Shown: one piece after another, positions 39,190 to 48,001 of the stretch | How the letters are laid out: each line of letters starts with the position of its first letter | How positions within the stretch are numbered: the first letter of the stretch is position 1 | Assembly (NCBI GenBank): GCA_015059945.1 | Contig: SUZJ01000002.1 | Location: 124,001 to 188,000 of the forward strand | Source: Rikenellaceae bacterium | GTDB lineage: Bacteria; Bacteroidota; Bacteroidia; Bacteroidales; Rikenellaceae | Length of the DNA: 64,000 nt | Direction of reading: 5' to 3' | Translations under genes and position numbers: made by a program | The notes under the pieces: model-generated | Databases searched by the model: none | Told to the model about the DNA's origin: nothing | What the model saw: only the letters and a program-made list of their open reading frames with translations

Positions 39190-40131
39190 ATGAAACGAGC
39201 AACTATATTTGCCATTGCGGTCTGCCTGGTGGGGTGGGCTGTGGCACTACTTTTTGGCGAGCTGTCGGGCGGTGTGAGCCCCCAGAGTTATACTATCTTT
39301 GGCTCGCTCTATATGTTCCTGCCCGCTCTGGTGGCACTGGTGATGCAACTCCTCTCGCACCGCAAAGGGCAGGGCAAGGTGCTCAGTCCAACGCAGTTGC
39401 AGCTGCTGCGCTTTCGCCCACGCTGGTCGTGGCTGGTGGGCGTAGTGGTGGCTGTTGTGGCGGTATTTCTGAGCCTTGGGGTGTCGGCCTTGTTTGTCGA
39501 TGTTGTGTCGTTCAAAGAGGGCACTATGGCCCAGATGGTTGCCTCGGGCGCAAGCCCCGAGCTGATTGAGCAGAGTATGGCGCAACTAAATATGGTGCCC
39601 GACTGGGCGATGCTGCTCGCAACGGTGGTGTCGGGCCTCTTGGCAGGCCTGACCATCAACGCTCTGTTTGCCTTTGGCGAGGAGTTTGGCTGGCGCTGCT
39701 TCTTGGTGGGCGAGCTGGCCGACAAGAAGTTCCTCACCTCGGCACTCTTTATTGGTGCTGTGTGGGGCATCTGGCACGCACCTATGATACTGCTCTTCGG
39801 CCATAACTACCCAAACGACAGGGCTTTGGGGGTGGCTATGATGGTGCTATTCTGTGTGCTGGCCGGAGCGATTGAGCTCTACTTTGTGCTCAAAGCTGGC
39901 TCTGTGTGGCCTGCGGCAATCTTCCACGGAGTAATGAACGCTCTGGGCGGTGTGACGGTAATTATGATTCCCAATGAGTCTAACATCGTACACTCGTTTA
40001 TGGGCCTCTCGGGTGCAGCAGCCCTGACAGTTGTGTGCATAGGGCTCTACTTGTGGGACCGCTACGTCAGTCGCGACAATATATTTGGCTCAACACTGGG
40101 TGCATCGCTCAGTAGGGCCGACAAGAAATAA
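39190..40131 (+). CDS. CPBP family intramembrane metalloprotease
   Basis: FGEEFGWRCFLVGEL (EExxxR), GAVWGIWHAPMIL, FHGVMNALGG motifs; multiple TM segments. Confidence 0.92.
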   Translation: MKRATIFAIAVCLVGWAVALLFGELSGGVSPQSYTIFGSLYMFLPALVALVMQLLSHRKGQGKVLSPTQLQLLRFRPRWSWLVGVVVAVVAVFLSLGVSALFVDVVSFKEGTMAQMVASGASPELIEQSMAQLNMVPDWAMLLATVVSGLLAGLTINALFAFGEEFGWRCFLVGELADKKFLTSALFIGAVWGIWHAPMILLFGHNYPNDRALGVAMMVLFCVLAGAIELYFVLKAGSVWPAAIFHGVMNALGGVTVIMIPNESNIVHSFMGLSGAAALTVVCIGLYLWDRYVSRDNIFGSTLGASLSRADKK

Positions 40132-40162
40132 TTAACCCAAAACTAATAGATTTTTATTGCGT

Positions 40163-40687
40163 ATGGAGTTACTCTACAAATACCGATTTCACTGGTTAGA
40201 CCTGTTGATTATGGCGCTGGTCATTGTGACCCTTATGGGATTTGCGGTACTGGCCTTTGCAGGTGTTGTCCCCCTCGAAGAGGGCGAAGAGGCGGCCCCC
40301 TGGGTGATTTGTGTCGTGGCGGTGGTTGTTGTGGCGCTTTTCTTTACCTTTACACCCCAGTATGTGGCCATTGGCTATGATATGTTGGTAGTTAAGTGTA
40401 CCCTGCGCACGTTGCAGATACCCCTGCGCGATATTGCTACCATCGAGTCTTTCGACAGCGCCCTGTTGGTGACCAAGAAGGCAACCCGCGTGGGTATGAG
40501 TGGTGCGAGTATGAGCGTGGGGCGCTACCGCATTGCGGGCCTTGGGCGCGTGGATGTCATCACCACCCAGAGGGCCGACCGAGTGATGATTACCACCAAA
40601 TTTGGCTACCGAGTGGTCATCAACTGCCCCATAGATGCTCTGCGCAACCACCCCCATATGCTGCGCGTCAAAGGTAATCACCAATAA
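40163..40687 (+). CDS. Bacterial PH-domain membrane protein
   Basis: Two TM helices then PH-like domain (YVAIGYDMLVVKCTLRTLQIPLRDIATIE). ORF track starts at TTG 40157; ATG 40163 preferred. Confidence 0.75.
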   Translation: MELLYKYRFHWLDLLIMALVIVTLMGFAVLAFAGVVPLEEGEEAAPWVICVVAVVVVALFFTFTPQYVAIGYDMLVVKCTLRTLQIPLRDIATIESFDSALLVTKKATRVGMSGASMSVGRYRIAGLGRVDVITTQRADRVMITTKFGYRVVINCPIDALRNHPHMLRVKGNHQ

Positions 40688-40690
40688 TGT

Positions 40691-40837
40691 ATTTCCCCCC
40701 CTCTAAATTAGAGGGGTGCCTGTTAGGGTGGGGGCGTGTGTTGACAGTGATAGTTCACAGTTTACAGTTTACAGTTGACAGACCCCTCCGCTGCTACGCA
40801 GCACCTCCCCTAATTTAGGGGAGGAGTTTGGGGTGAG
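40691..40837. repeat. Two copies of the two-hairpin GC-rich module in inverted arrangement, flanking a 7-mer array
   Basis: Module 1 (minus orientation) 40695-40735; module 2 (plus) acccctccgctgctacgcagcacctcccctaatttaggggaggagtttggggtgag. Confidence 0.6.
40741..40781. repeat. 7-mer tandem array TTGACAG TGATAG TTCACAG TTTACAG TTTACAG TTGACAG
   Basis: Direct reading; five 7-nt units and one 6-nt unit. Confidence 0.85.
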
Positions 40838-40855
40838 TTGGAAATCGAAGTATAG

Positions 40856-40890
40856 CAATTCTCAATTCTCAATTTTCAATTCTCAATTCT
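40856..40890. repeat. 7-mer tandem array CAATTCT x5 (one unit CAATTTT)
   Basis: CAATTCT CAATTCT CAATTTT CAATTCT CAATTCT, ending 6 nt before the predicted -7 of the sirtuin gene. Confidence 0.92.
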
Positions 40891-40896
40891 CTTTGT

Positions 40897-40904
40897 TATC
40901 TTTG
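40897..40904 (+). promoter_or_regulatory. Putative -7 element TATCTTTG upstream of the sirtuin gene
   Basis: TAnnTTTG match 23 nt before the ATG; the 7-mer array occupies the -33 region. Confidence 0.5.
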
Positions 40905-40927
40905 CTTTTTAATGCCGAGCAAAGATT

Positions 40928-41626
40928 ATGAAGAGAGTTGTTGTTTTTACGGGTGCGGGGGTGAGTGCCGATAGTGGCATTGCCACCTTCCGCGACAGCG
41001 ACGGCCTGTGGGCCAACTATCGTATTGAGGACGTATGCACCCCCGAGGCGCTGGTGCGTAACCGCGCAGGGGTGATAGAGTTCTACAACATCCGCCGCCG
41101 CGAGGTGCTGGCCAAAGAGCCCAATGCGGGCCACTATGCACTGGCGCGATTGGAGGAGTACTTCGATGTGGATGTCATAACCCAAAATATTGACAATCTG
41201 CACGAAAGGGCGGGCTCGCGGCGAGTGCTTCACCTCCACGGCGAGATTACCAAACTGCGCTCGGAACGCAACTCCGACCTTATAGTCCCCATCGAGGGGT
41301 GGGAGCAGAAGCTCGACCAACGAGGGCCCGATGGAGCCCTCCTGAGGCCCCACATTGTCTTTTTTGGTGAGAGTGTGCCTATGTTCGACAGGGCTACGCA
41401 GATAGCCTCGCAGGCAGACATTATGGTCGTTGTGGGTAGCTCGCTGGCGGTCTATCCTGCGGCCTCGCTGGTGCGCTACGTAAGGCCCGAGGTGCCAGTC
41501 TACCTCGTAGACCCCAACCTGCCACAAGGCCACGGTATCCGCAACCTGAAAGAGTACATACCCCTGCGCTCGGCCGAGGGAACTCCACTATTGGTAGACC
41601 GATTGATAGAAGAATACAAAGACTAA
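40928..41626 (+). CDS. cobB: NAD-dependent protein deacylase (SIR2 family)
   Basis: VVFTGAGVSADSGIATFRDSDGLW...VITQNIDNLHERAGSRRVLHLHGE...RPHIVFFGESVP. Confidence 0.96.
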   Translation: MKRVVVFTGAGVSADSGIATFRDSDGLWANYRIEDVCTPEALVRNRAGVIEFYNIRRREVLAKEPNAGHYALARLEEYFDVDVITQNIDNLHERAGSRRVLHLHGEITKLRSERNSDLIVPIEGWEQKLDQRGPDGALLRPHIVFFGESVPMFDRATQIASQADIMVVVGSSLAVYPAASLVRYVRPEVPVYLVDPNLPQGHGIRNLKEYIPLRSAEGTPLLVDRLIEEYKD

Positions 41627-41647
41627 CCAGATACTGCCTAAAACACT

Positions 41648-42592
41648 ATGAACCAGAAACTTGTTGTAATAGCCTTTGGCGGCAATGCACTGCTGCGCAA
41701 GGGCGAGAACCTCAGCTACCAAGAGCAGCTGCGCAATGTTGAACAGATTTGCGACCAACTGTCGGCAATGGCAGCCGATGGGGTACGAATGATTATTGGC
41801 CACGGCAACGGCCCTCAGGTGGGCAACGTGCTGTTGCAGCACGAGGCAGGCCGTCAGGTCTTTGGCTTGGAGGCTATGCCGCTCGACTTCTGCGTGGCCG
41901 AAACCCAGGGTGCTCTGGGCTATATGATTGAGCACGGTATGCGCAATATGACTCTGTCGAAGGGCATCGACCGCAGGGTGGTTACACTGCTCTCGCAGGT
42001 GATTGTAGACGAAAAGGATAGCGCCTTTGGTAACCCCACCAAGCCCGTGGGACCATTCTACTCAAAAGAGCAGGCGGTGGTATTTGCCCAGCGCAAGGGC
42101 GAAACCTACCACTGCGACCCCAAGGGCCGAGGTTGGCGCAAGGTTGTGGCCTCGCCAAAGCCTCTGGGAATACTGAACGTAGAACTTATTAAGCAGTTGG
42201 CCGACCAGGGCGACATTGTGGTTGCCGTAGGTGGCGGTGGCGTGGCCGTAGTAGATGAGGGGCGCCACTACCGAGGTGTTGAGGCGGTGATTGACAAGGA
42301 CTTGGCTCTGGCTTGCGCAGCCGTAGAGGTGGGTGCCGATGAGTTCTACATACTCACCGATGTGGCCAAGGTGTGCCTTCACTTCAACACCCCCCAGGAG
42401 CGCACGCTCGACCGCATAACCGTAGCCGAAGCCAAGCAATACCTGGCCGAGGGACACTTTGCCGAGGGGTCGATGGCGCCCAAGATTCGCGCAGCGATAC
42501 ACTACATCGAGGCGGGTGGCAAGGAGTGCATCATTACCGATGCGGCCGAACTGCACAACCCCTCGTGTGGCACACGCATAGTGGCCGAGTAG
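41648..42592 (+). CDS. arcC: Carbamate kinase
   Basis: VVIAFGGNALLRKGE...IIGHGNGPQVGNVLLQHEA...VVAVGGGGVAVVDEG...GSMAPKIRAAIHYIEAGGKECIITDA. Confidence 0.96.
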   Translation: MNQKLVVIAFGGNALLRKGENLSYQEQLRNVEQICDQLSAMAADGVRMIIGHGNGPQVGNVLLQHEAGRQVFGLEAMPLDFCVAETQGALGYMIEHGMRNMTLSKGIDRRVVTLLSQVIVDEKDSAFGNPTKPVGPFYSKEQAVVFAQRKGETYHCDPKGRGWRKVVASPKPLGILNVELIKQLADQGDIVVAVGGGGVAVVDEGRHYRGVEAVIDKDLALACAAVEVGADEFYILTDVAKVCLHFNTPQERTLDRITVAEAKQYLAEGHFAEGSMAPKIRAAIHYIEAGGKECIITDAAELHNPSCGTRIVAE

Positions 42593-42648
42593 GGTGGTGG
42601 GCCGAGTGCCGACCGAGAGGAAGAAACCGACAAACCAAACGATAAAAA

Positions 42649-44031
42649 ATGGCAAAACAAGAAAAAGTACGATTCTCCAAGGCCTTTTGGGTAGCCAATA
42701 TGGCCGAGATGTTTGAGAGGGCGGCCTACTATGGCGTCTTTGTGGTAATTACGCTCTACCTGAGCAACATATTGGGCTTTAGCGATATCGAGGCGGGTAT
42801 CATCAGCGGCTTGTATGCTTCGCTGCTCTACTTCCTGCCCCCATTTACGGGCGCTTATGCCGACCGCATAGGCTTCCGCAAGTCAATGCTGCTGGCCTTT
42901 ACGCTGCTTACGATTGGCTATGCAGGCTTGGCACTGCTGCCCACAGGGTTGGAGGCCGCAGGGCTGGTCGAGTATGGCGAGCGTACAACCTTCACGGGCC
43001 TTACCACAAGCGGCTACCGCTATGCCATTGTGCCCATTCTGGTGGTGCTGATGGTGGGTGGCTCGTTCATCAAGGGCATCATTAGTGGCAGTGTGGCCAA
43101 AGAGACCGACGAGAAAAATCGCGCGCGAGGATTTGCCATTTTCTACGCTATGATTAACATCGGCTCGTTCTCGGGCAAGTTCATTATCGAGCCTCTGCGT
43201 CAGGGCCTTGGCGATAGTGGCCTGATATATCTCAACTGGTTCTCGGTGGCTATGACACTGCTGGCTCTGGTGGCAATCTATATCTTCTACCGTAGCGACA
43301 ACGCACAGCCCGACAAGAGCAAGACTATGCGCCACACCATCGAGTCGTTTGGCAAACTGCTGCGCAACGGCCGACTCATTGCGCTGATACTCATCGTTAG
43401 CGGCTTTTGGATTGTCTACTACCAGCTCTACGCCACTATGCCCAAGTATGTTATCCGCTTGGCGGGCGAGGCGAGCACCATCGGCTGGTACACTATGCTC
43501 AACCCCCTGGTGGTGATACTCACGGTAAACGGACTTACGCGAATGTTGTCTAAACGCTCGGCCTTGTTCTCGATGATGCTGGGTATGTGCATCATCCCCA
43601 TCTCGGCACTCATTATGTCGTCGGGCCACCTGTTCAGCGAGCCCATTTTGGGCCTCCACCCCGTGGTGTTTATGATGCTATGCGGCATTGTGGTGCAGGC
43701 TCTGGCCGAGGCCCTCATTTCGCCCCGCTACTTGGAGTACTTCTCGTTGCAGTCGCCTAAGGGCGAGGAGGGTATGTATCTGGGCTTTGCGCAGTTGGAG
43801 TCGTTTGTGTCTACGCTGGTGGGCTTTGCAATGTCGGGCTGGCTGCTCGATAAGTACTGCCCCGATCCTGCGCGCTTTGCCACCCACGAGGAGTGGCTTG
43901 CCGCATCGGCCAATGCACACTATATATGGTACTACTTTGCCGCCATTGCGGCCGTTGCTGCTGTGGCGCTGGTCATCTACCAAATTGTGGTTAAACGCTT
44001 GGATGAAAAGAAATTGAAAATGGAAAATTAA
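42649..44031 (+). CDS. POT/PTR-type MFS peptide transporter
   Basis: FWVANMAEMFERAAYYGVFVVITLYLSNILGFSDIEAGIISGLYASLLYFLPPFTGAYADRIGFRKSMLLAF. Confidence 0.88.
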   Translation: MAKQEKVRFSKAFWVANMAEMFERAAYYGVFVVITLYLSNILGFSDIEAGIISGLYASLLYFLPPFTGAYADRIGFRKSMLLAFTLLTIGYAGLALLPTGLEAAGLVEYGERTTFTGLTTSGYRYAIVPILVVLMVGGSFIKGIISGSVAKETDEKNRARGFAIFYAMINIGSFSGKFIIEPLRQGLGDSGLIYLNWFSVAMTLLALVAIYIFYRSDNAQPDKSKTMRHTIESFGKLLRNGRLIALILIVSGFWIVYYQLYATMPKYVIRLAGEASTIGWYTMLNPLVVILTVNGLTRMLSKRSALFSMMLGMCIIPISALIMSSGHLFSEPILGLHPVVFMMLCGIVVQALAEALISPRYLEYFSLQSPKGEEGMYLGFAQLESFVSTLVGFAMSGWLLDKYCPDPARFATHEEWLAASANAHYIWYYFAAIAAVAAVALVIYQIVVKRLDEKKLKMEN

Positions 44032-44088
44032 GGTGTGTCTATCGACACAGAAATTTATAAATACTCGCACCGAAGGTGCACCAAAATT

Positions 44089-44197
44089 CTCAATTCTCAA
44101 TTGACCAAGCTGACGCTTGCTCTAAAATGCTCACGCTCGGCATAGCTTGCAAGCAATCTCTGCTCTCGCTTACTCGCATTTGCCTCAATTCTCAATT
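44089..44197. repeat. About 95-bp unit bounded by 14-bp direct repeats CTCAATTCTCAATT
   Basis: CTCAATTCTCAATT at 44089-44102 and 44184-44197, between the transporter and trmH-like genes. Confidence 0.8.
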
Positions 44198-44218
44198 CGT
44201 CATTAGACAAAAAGTAAT

Positions 44219-44776
44219 ATGCAGAAATTAACGCAACAACAGATGGGCCGCTTGACGGTCGACGAATTTAAGGCTATGGCCAAACTGCCCGTGGTGGCGG
44301 TGCTCGACAATGTGCGCTCGGCAGGCAATGTGGGTGCCTTCTTCCGCACCTCCGATGCCTTTGGTATGGCCGAGGTGGTGCTATGTGGCATTACTGCCCG
44401 ACCACCCCAAAAGGAGATTCACAAGACCGCTCTGGGGGCCGAGCTGACGGTTGCTTGGCGAGGTTTTGCCACCACATTGGAGGCGGTAGAGGCCCTGAGG
44501 GCCGAGGGCTACCGAGTGCTGGCCGTAGAGCAGTGCGAGGGGTCGACTATGCTGGGCGATTTTGTGCCAGAGGTGGGGCAGAGGTATGCACTGGTCTTTG
44601 GTAACGAGGTCGATGGCGTAGACCAGAGCGTGGTCGATGTCTGTGATGGAGCCATTGAGATACCCCAAGTGGGCACCAAACACTCGCTCAACGTGGCAGT
44701 TACGGGTGGCGTGGTGCTGTGGCACTTCTTTACCCGTCGACCGTCGACCGTCGACCGTCAACCGACAGAGGTCTAA
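44219..44776 (+). CDS. SpoU/TrmH family RNA 2'-O-methyltransferase
   Basis: VAVLDNVRSAGNVGAFFRTSDAFGMAEVVLCGITARPP...YALVFGNEVDGVDQSVVDVCDGAIEIPQVGTKHSLNVAVTGGVVLW. Confidence 0.95.
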   Translation: MQKLTQQQMGRLTVDEFKAMAKLPVVAVLDNVRSAGNVGAFFRTSDAFGMAEVVLCGITARPPQKEIHKTALGAELTVAWRGFATTLEAVEALRAEGYRVLAVEQCEGSTMLGDFVPEVGQRYALVFGNEVDGVDQSVVDVCDGAIEIPQVGTKHSLNVAVTGGVVLWHFFTRRPSTVDRQPTEV

Positions 44777-44787
44777 CGTCGAACGTC
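44735..44787. repeat. 7-mer arrays CGTCGACx3-CGTCAAC and TCTAACG-TCGAACG overlapping the 3' end of the trmH-like CDS
   Basis: CGTCGACCGTCGACCGTCGACCGTCAACCGACAGAGGTCTAACGTCGAACGTC. Confidence 0.9.
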
Positions 44788-44789
44788 AA

Positions 44790-44830
44790 AAGAAAAGGCT
44801 GAAAGGAAAACCCTTTCAGCCTTTTCTTTT
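44790..44830. terminator. Bidirectional intrinsic terminator (trmH-like / htpG, convergent)
   Basis: aaaagAAAAGGCTGAAAGGaaaaCCCTTTCAGCCTTTTctttt. Confidence 0.9.
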
Positions 44831-44851
44831 CAACTTTCAATTCTCAATTCT
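44831..44851. repeat. 7-mer array CAACTTT CAATTCT CAATTCT abutting the htpG stop
   Basis: Direct reading. Confidence 0.85.
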
Positions 44852-44854
44852 CCC

Positions 44855-46918
44855 TTACTGCTTGTGGATGAGCTCTACGCTGCGGCGGATGAAGGCGGTC
44901 AGTTGCTCGCCTTTGAGCATACCATTCGACAGTAGGGCCAAGTCTACCAACTGCTTAACCAGAGTGTTCTTCTTGCCCTCGGTGCGCAGGGTGGCCAAGC
45001 GGGCCTCTTGCAGGTCGGCAACACGCTTTTGGAGGTCATCCCTCTGGTTGCGCTCCTCGGTCGAAATCTCCTCTTCCTTCTTGTCTTTCAGCAGAGTGCG
45101 GATGCTTGCCAACTGGCTCTCGGCCGAGGCAATCTTCTTGTCCTGAGCTGCCAGACTCTCGCCACAAGCCTTCTCAACATCGCCCAAAATCTCGGCCACC
45201 AAGGGGTGGTTGGCGTTTACGGCAATGGTGTAGCTGTCGGGCATCTGGGCGTAGAACTGGCTCATACCGCCACCGCTAATCTGGGCCATCTCTTTCATAC
45301 GGCGCATATACTCGTCGCGAATAATCGACACGGGCACCTCGTTGGCCTCCATCGACTCGAACGAGATGTTGTAGTGAATCTTGTCGGTCTCGGGCAGCTG
45401 GCTCTCAAATACGGGGCGCAGAAGCTCCTGCTGGTCGGTCGAGAGGGCAATCTTCAAGTCGTTGTCCTTCTGGATGAGCTTCTCAACCACGTTTGAGTCT
45501 ACCCTCACGAATGAGGTCTTTTCGTTCTTGTTCTCGAACCAGTTGATAAAGTGGCTGTCCAGCGGGCCGTCCATCATCAGCACGTCATAACCCTTGGCCT
45601 TGGCACCCTCGACAAACGAGTACTTGTCCTCCACGTTGTCGGCATAGAGGTAGACCAGTGTGCCGTTTTTGTCGGTCTGGTTATCTTTGATGAGGGTTTT
45701 GTACTCCTCGGCTGTGAAGTACTTGCCCTCGCTGTTCTTGAAGAGCATAAAGCCCTGAGCCTTCTCGGCAAACTTCTCGTCGGTAACGATGCCGTACTCG
45801 ATAAAGATTTTCAAGTCATCCCACTTGCTCTCAAACTCGGGCCTCATAGTGTTGAACAACTCCTGCAGACGGTCGCCCACCTTGCGGGTGATGTAGCTCG
45901 AAATCTTCTTCACGTTGCTGTCGCTCTGCAAGTAGCTGCGCGACACGTTCAGAGGGATGTCGGGCGAGTCGATTACGCCGTGCAACATTGTCAGGTACTC
46001 GGGTACTATGCCCTCGACCGAGTCGGTAACATATACTTGATTGCAGTAGAGCTGAATGCGGTTTTTCTGCATATCGAAGTTGCTGCGAATCTTGGGGAAG
46101 TAGAGGATACCCGTCAGGTTGAAGGGGTAGTCGATGTTCAGATGGATGCTGAACAGGGGCTCCTCCGAGGCGGGATATAGGGCTGCATAAAAGTCCTTGT
46201 AATCCTGCTCGGTAAGCTCCGAGGGCTTGCGGCTCCACAGTGGGGCGGTGTCGGTGATGACGTAGTCGCGGTCGGTGTCTACGTACTTGCCATCTTTCCA
46301 CTCCTGCTGCTTGCCACATACAATCTCTACGGGCAAGAAACGGCAGTATTTGCTGAGCATCTCGCGGATGCGGCTCTCGCTGTTGAATTCCAGAGCATCC
46401 TCGGCCAGGTGCATAATAATGTCGGTACCGCGCTGACGCTTGGTAGGACTCTCGGCGAGGGTATAGTTGGGGGTGCCGTCGCACGACCAGAGCATTGTGG
46501 GTTCGTCGGCATTGTAGCTCTGGGTGAGGATCTCCACCTTGTCGCTGACCATAAACGACGAGTAGAAGCCCAGACCAAAGTGGCCAATGATGGCTTGGTC
46601 TTTGTACTTGGCCATAAACTCCTCGGCCGACGAGAAGGCTATCTGGTTGATGTAGCGATCAACCTCATCGGCAGTCATACCCACGCCATTGTCACTTACG
46701 GTGATGGTCTTGGCTGCGGTATCGACCTTAACACTCACGCGCAGGTCGCCCAGCTCGCCATCGTAGCCGCCACTGGTGGCAATGGTGTGCATCTTTTGGG
46801 TTGCGTCTACGGCATTGGCCACAATCTCGCGCAGAAATATCTCGTGGTCCGAGTAGAGGAATTTTTTGATTACGGGGAAGATGTTTTCGGTTGTTACCCC
46901 TATTGTTCCGTTTTTCAT
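44855..46918 (-). CDS. htpG: Molecular chaperone HtpG (Hsp90)
   Basis: MKNGTIGVTTENIFPVIKKFLYSDHEIFLREIVANAVDATQKM...SDNGVGMTADEVDRYINQIAFSSAEEF...IIGHFGLGFYSSFMVSDKVEI. The ORF-track start at 47092 is an extension; ATG 46918 preferred. Confidence 0.97.
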   Translation of the reverse strand: MKNGTIGVTTENIFPVIKKFLYSDHEIFLREIVANAVDATQKMHTIATSGGYDGELGDLRVSVKVDTAAKTITVSDNGVGMTADEVDRYINQIAFSSAEEFMAKYKDQAIIGHFGLGFYSSFMVSDKVEILTQSYNADEPTMLWSCDGTPNYTLAESPTKRQRGTDIIMHLAEDALEFNSESRIREMLSKYCRFLPVEIVCGKQQEWKDGKYVDTDRDYVITDTAPLWSRKPSELTEQDYKDFYAALYPASEEPLFSIHLNIDYPFNLTGILYFPKIRSNFDMQKNRIQLYCNQVYVTDSVEGIVPEYLTMLHGVIDSPDIPLNVSRSYLQSDSNVKKISSYITRKVGDRLQELFNTMRPEFESKWDDLKIFIEYGIVTDEKFAEKAQGFMLFKNSEGKYFTAEEYKTLIKDNQTDKNGTLVYLYADNVEDKYSFVEGAKAKGYDVLMMDGPLDSHFINWFENKNEKTSFVRVDSNVVEKLIQKDNDLKIALSTDQQELLRPVFESQLPETDKIHYNISFESMEANEVPVSIIRDEYMRRMKEMAQISGGGMSQFYAQMPDSYTIAVNANHPLVAEILGDVEKACGESLAAQDKKIASAESQLASIRTLLKDKKEEEISTEERNQRDDLQKRVADLQEARLATLRTEGKKNTLVKQLVDLALLSNGMLKGEQLTAFIRRSVELIHKQ

Positions 46919-47075
46919 AGTCTGAAAGTAGGTTTTATGTTTTGTTACGTTTTTGTTGTTTGTCGCTTTACGGAAAGGTAATTGAGCAAAGTGTGTGCCA
47001 CGCAGTCTGGACTGACATTTTGTCAGTTGCGGGTGGCAATAAGCGACATAAGAGTGGTAGTAGCTCCCATAAAAA

Positions 47076-47106
47076 CAAAAGGCCCGACACATTGTCGAGC
47101 CTTTGC
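47076..47106 (-). terminator. Intrinsic terminator downstream of tpiA
   Basis: AAAGGCcCGACA-cat-TGTCGaGCCTTT, T-rich on the minus strand. Confidence 0.8.
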
Positions 47107-47159
47107 TTATTGTTGGGTGTTGTCAGCCTACGACGGTACGGGGCTGCACAACCAATACA

Positions 47160-47912
47160 CTAAAAACCTTTGCCGATGCCGATGAAGTCCTCAGCTTTCA
47201 GAGCGGCGCCACCAATCAGGCCACCGTCAACATTCTCTTTGGCAAAAATCTCGGCTGCGTTGCTGGGCTTGCAGCTACCGCCATACAGAATTGCGGTCTG
47301 CTCGGCAGCAGCACCAAACTTCTCGGTCAGCACCTTGCGGATGTAGGCGTGGATCTCCTCGGCCTGCTCGGCAGTGGCGGTCTTGCCGGTACCGATAGCC
47401 CATACGGGCTCGTAGGCTATAACCAGCTTGCCAAACTGCTCGTCGGTAAGGTTGAATACAACCTCCTCCAACTGGGCCTTAACAACCTCAAAGTGTTTGT
47501 CGGCCTCGCGCTCCTCCAAGTTCTCGCCAACGCAGTAGATAGGGGTCAGACCATTGGCATAAGCCTGTGCCATCTTGGCGTTGAGGGTCTGGCTGGTCTC
47601 GCCATAGTACTGCCTGCGCTCGCTGTGGCCCAGGATTACGTACTCGATGCCGAGCGATGCCAACATAGCAGCGCTCACCTCGCCGGTGTAGGCACCCTTA
47701 GCCTCAGCTGCGCAGTTCTGTGCGCCTACGGCTACGCGGCTACCTTTGGCTGCCTCGGCAACCATCGACAAGTGGGTGAAGGGAGGGCATACAATAAAGT
47801 TTACGCACTCGCAAACCTCAGCGCTCTGTGCAATCACGTTCTTAACCAACTCCAAACCTTCTGCGGGGGTGGTGTTCATCTTCCAGTTACCCGCTACAAT
47901 CTTTTTTCTCAT
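47160..47912 (-). CDS. tpiA: Triosephosphate isomerase
   Basis: [21 protein letters not shown]...[16 protein letters not shown]...[22 protein letters not shown]...[12 protein letters not shown]...[10 protein letters not shown]. Confidence 0.98.
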   Translation of the reverse strand: MRKKIVAGNWKMNTTPAEGLELVKNVIAQSAEVCECVNFIVCPPFTHLSMVAEAAKGSRVAVGAQNCAAEAKGAYTGEVSAAMLASLGIEYVILGHSERRQYYGETSQTLNAKMAQAYANGLTPIYCVGENLEEREADKHFEVVKAQLEEVVFNLTDEQFGKLVIAYEPVWAIGTGKTATAEQAEEIHAYIRKVLTEKFGAAAEQTAILYGGSCKPSNAAEIFAKENVDGGLIGGAALKAEDFIGIGKGF

Positions 47913-47920
47913 AATTTTTA

Positions 47921-47951
47921 GTCTACCGTCTACCGTCCACCGTCTACCGTC
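47921..47951. repeat. 7-mer array TACCGTC TACCGTC CACCGTC TACCGTC upstream of tpiA
   Basis: gtcTACCGTCTACCGTCCACCGTCTACCGTC. Confidence 0.9.
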
Positions 47952-48001
47952 AATAGTAGCATGGAAATAGACAAATTAAAGTTTATAGTAATGTTTAATA
48001 G

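Noticed and set aside
44855-47092. N-terminal extension of htpG to 47092
   Set aside because: The extra residues (MCRAFCFYGSYYHSYV...) are unlike Hsp90; the canonical start is at 46918.
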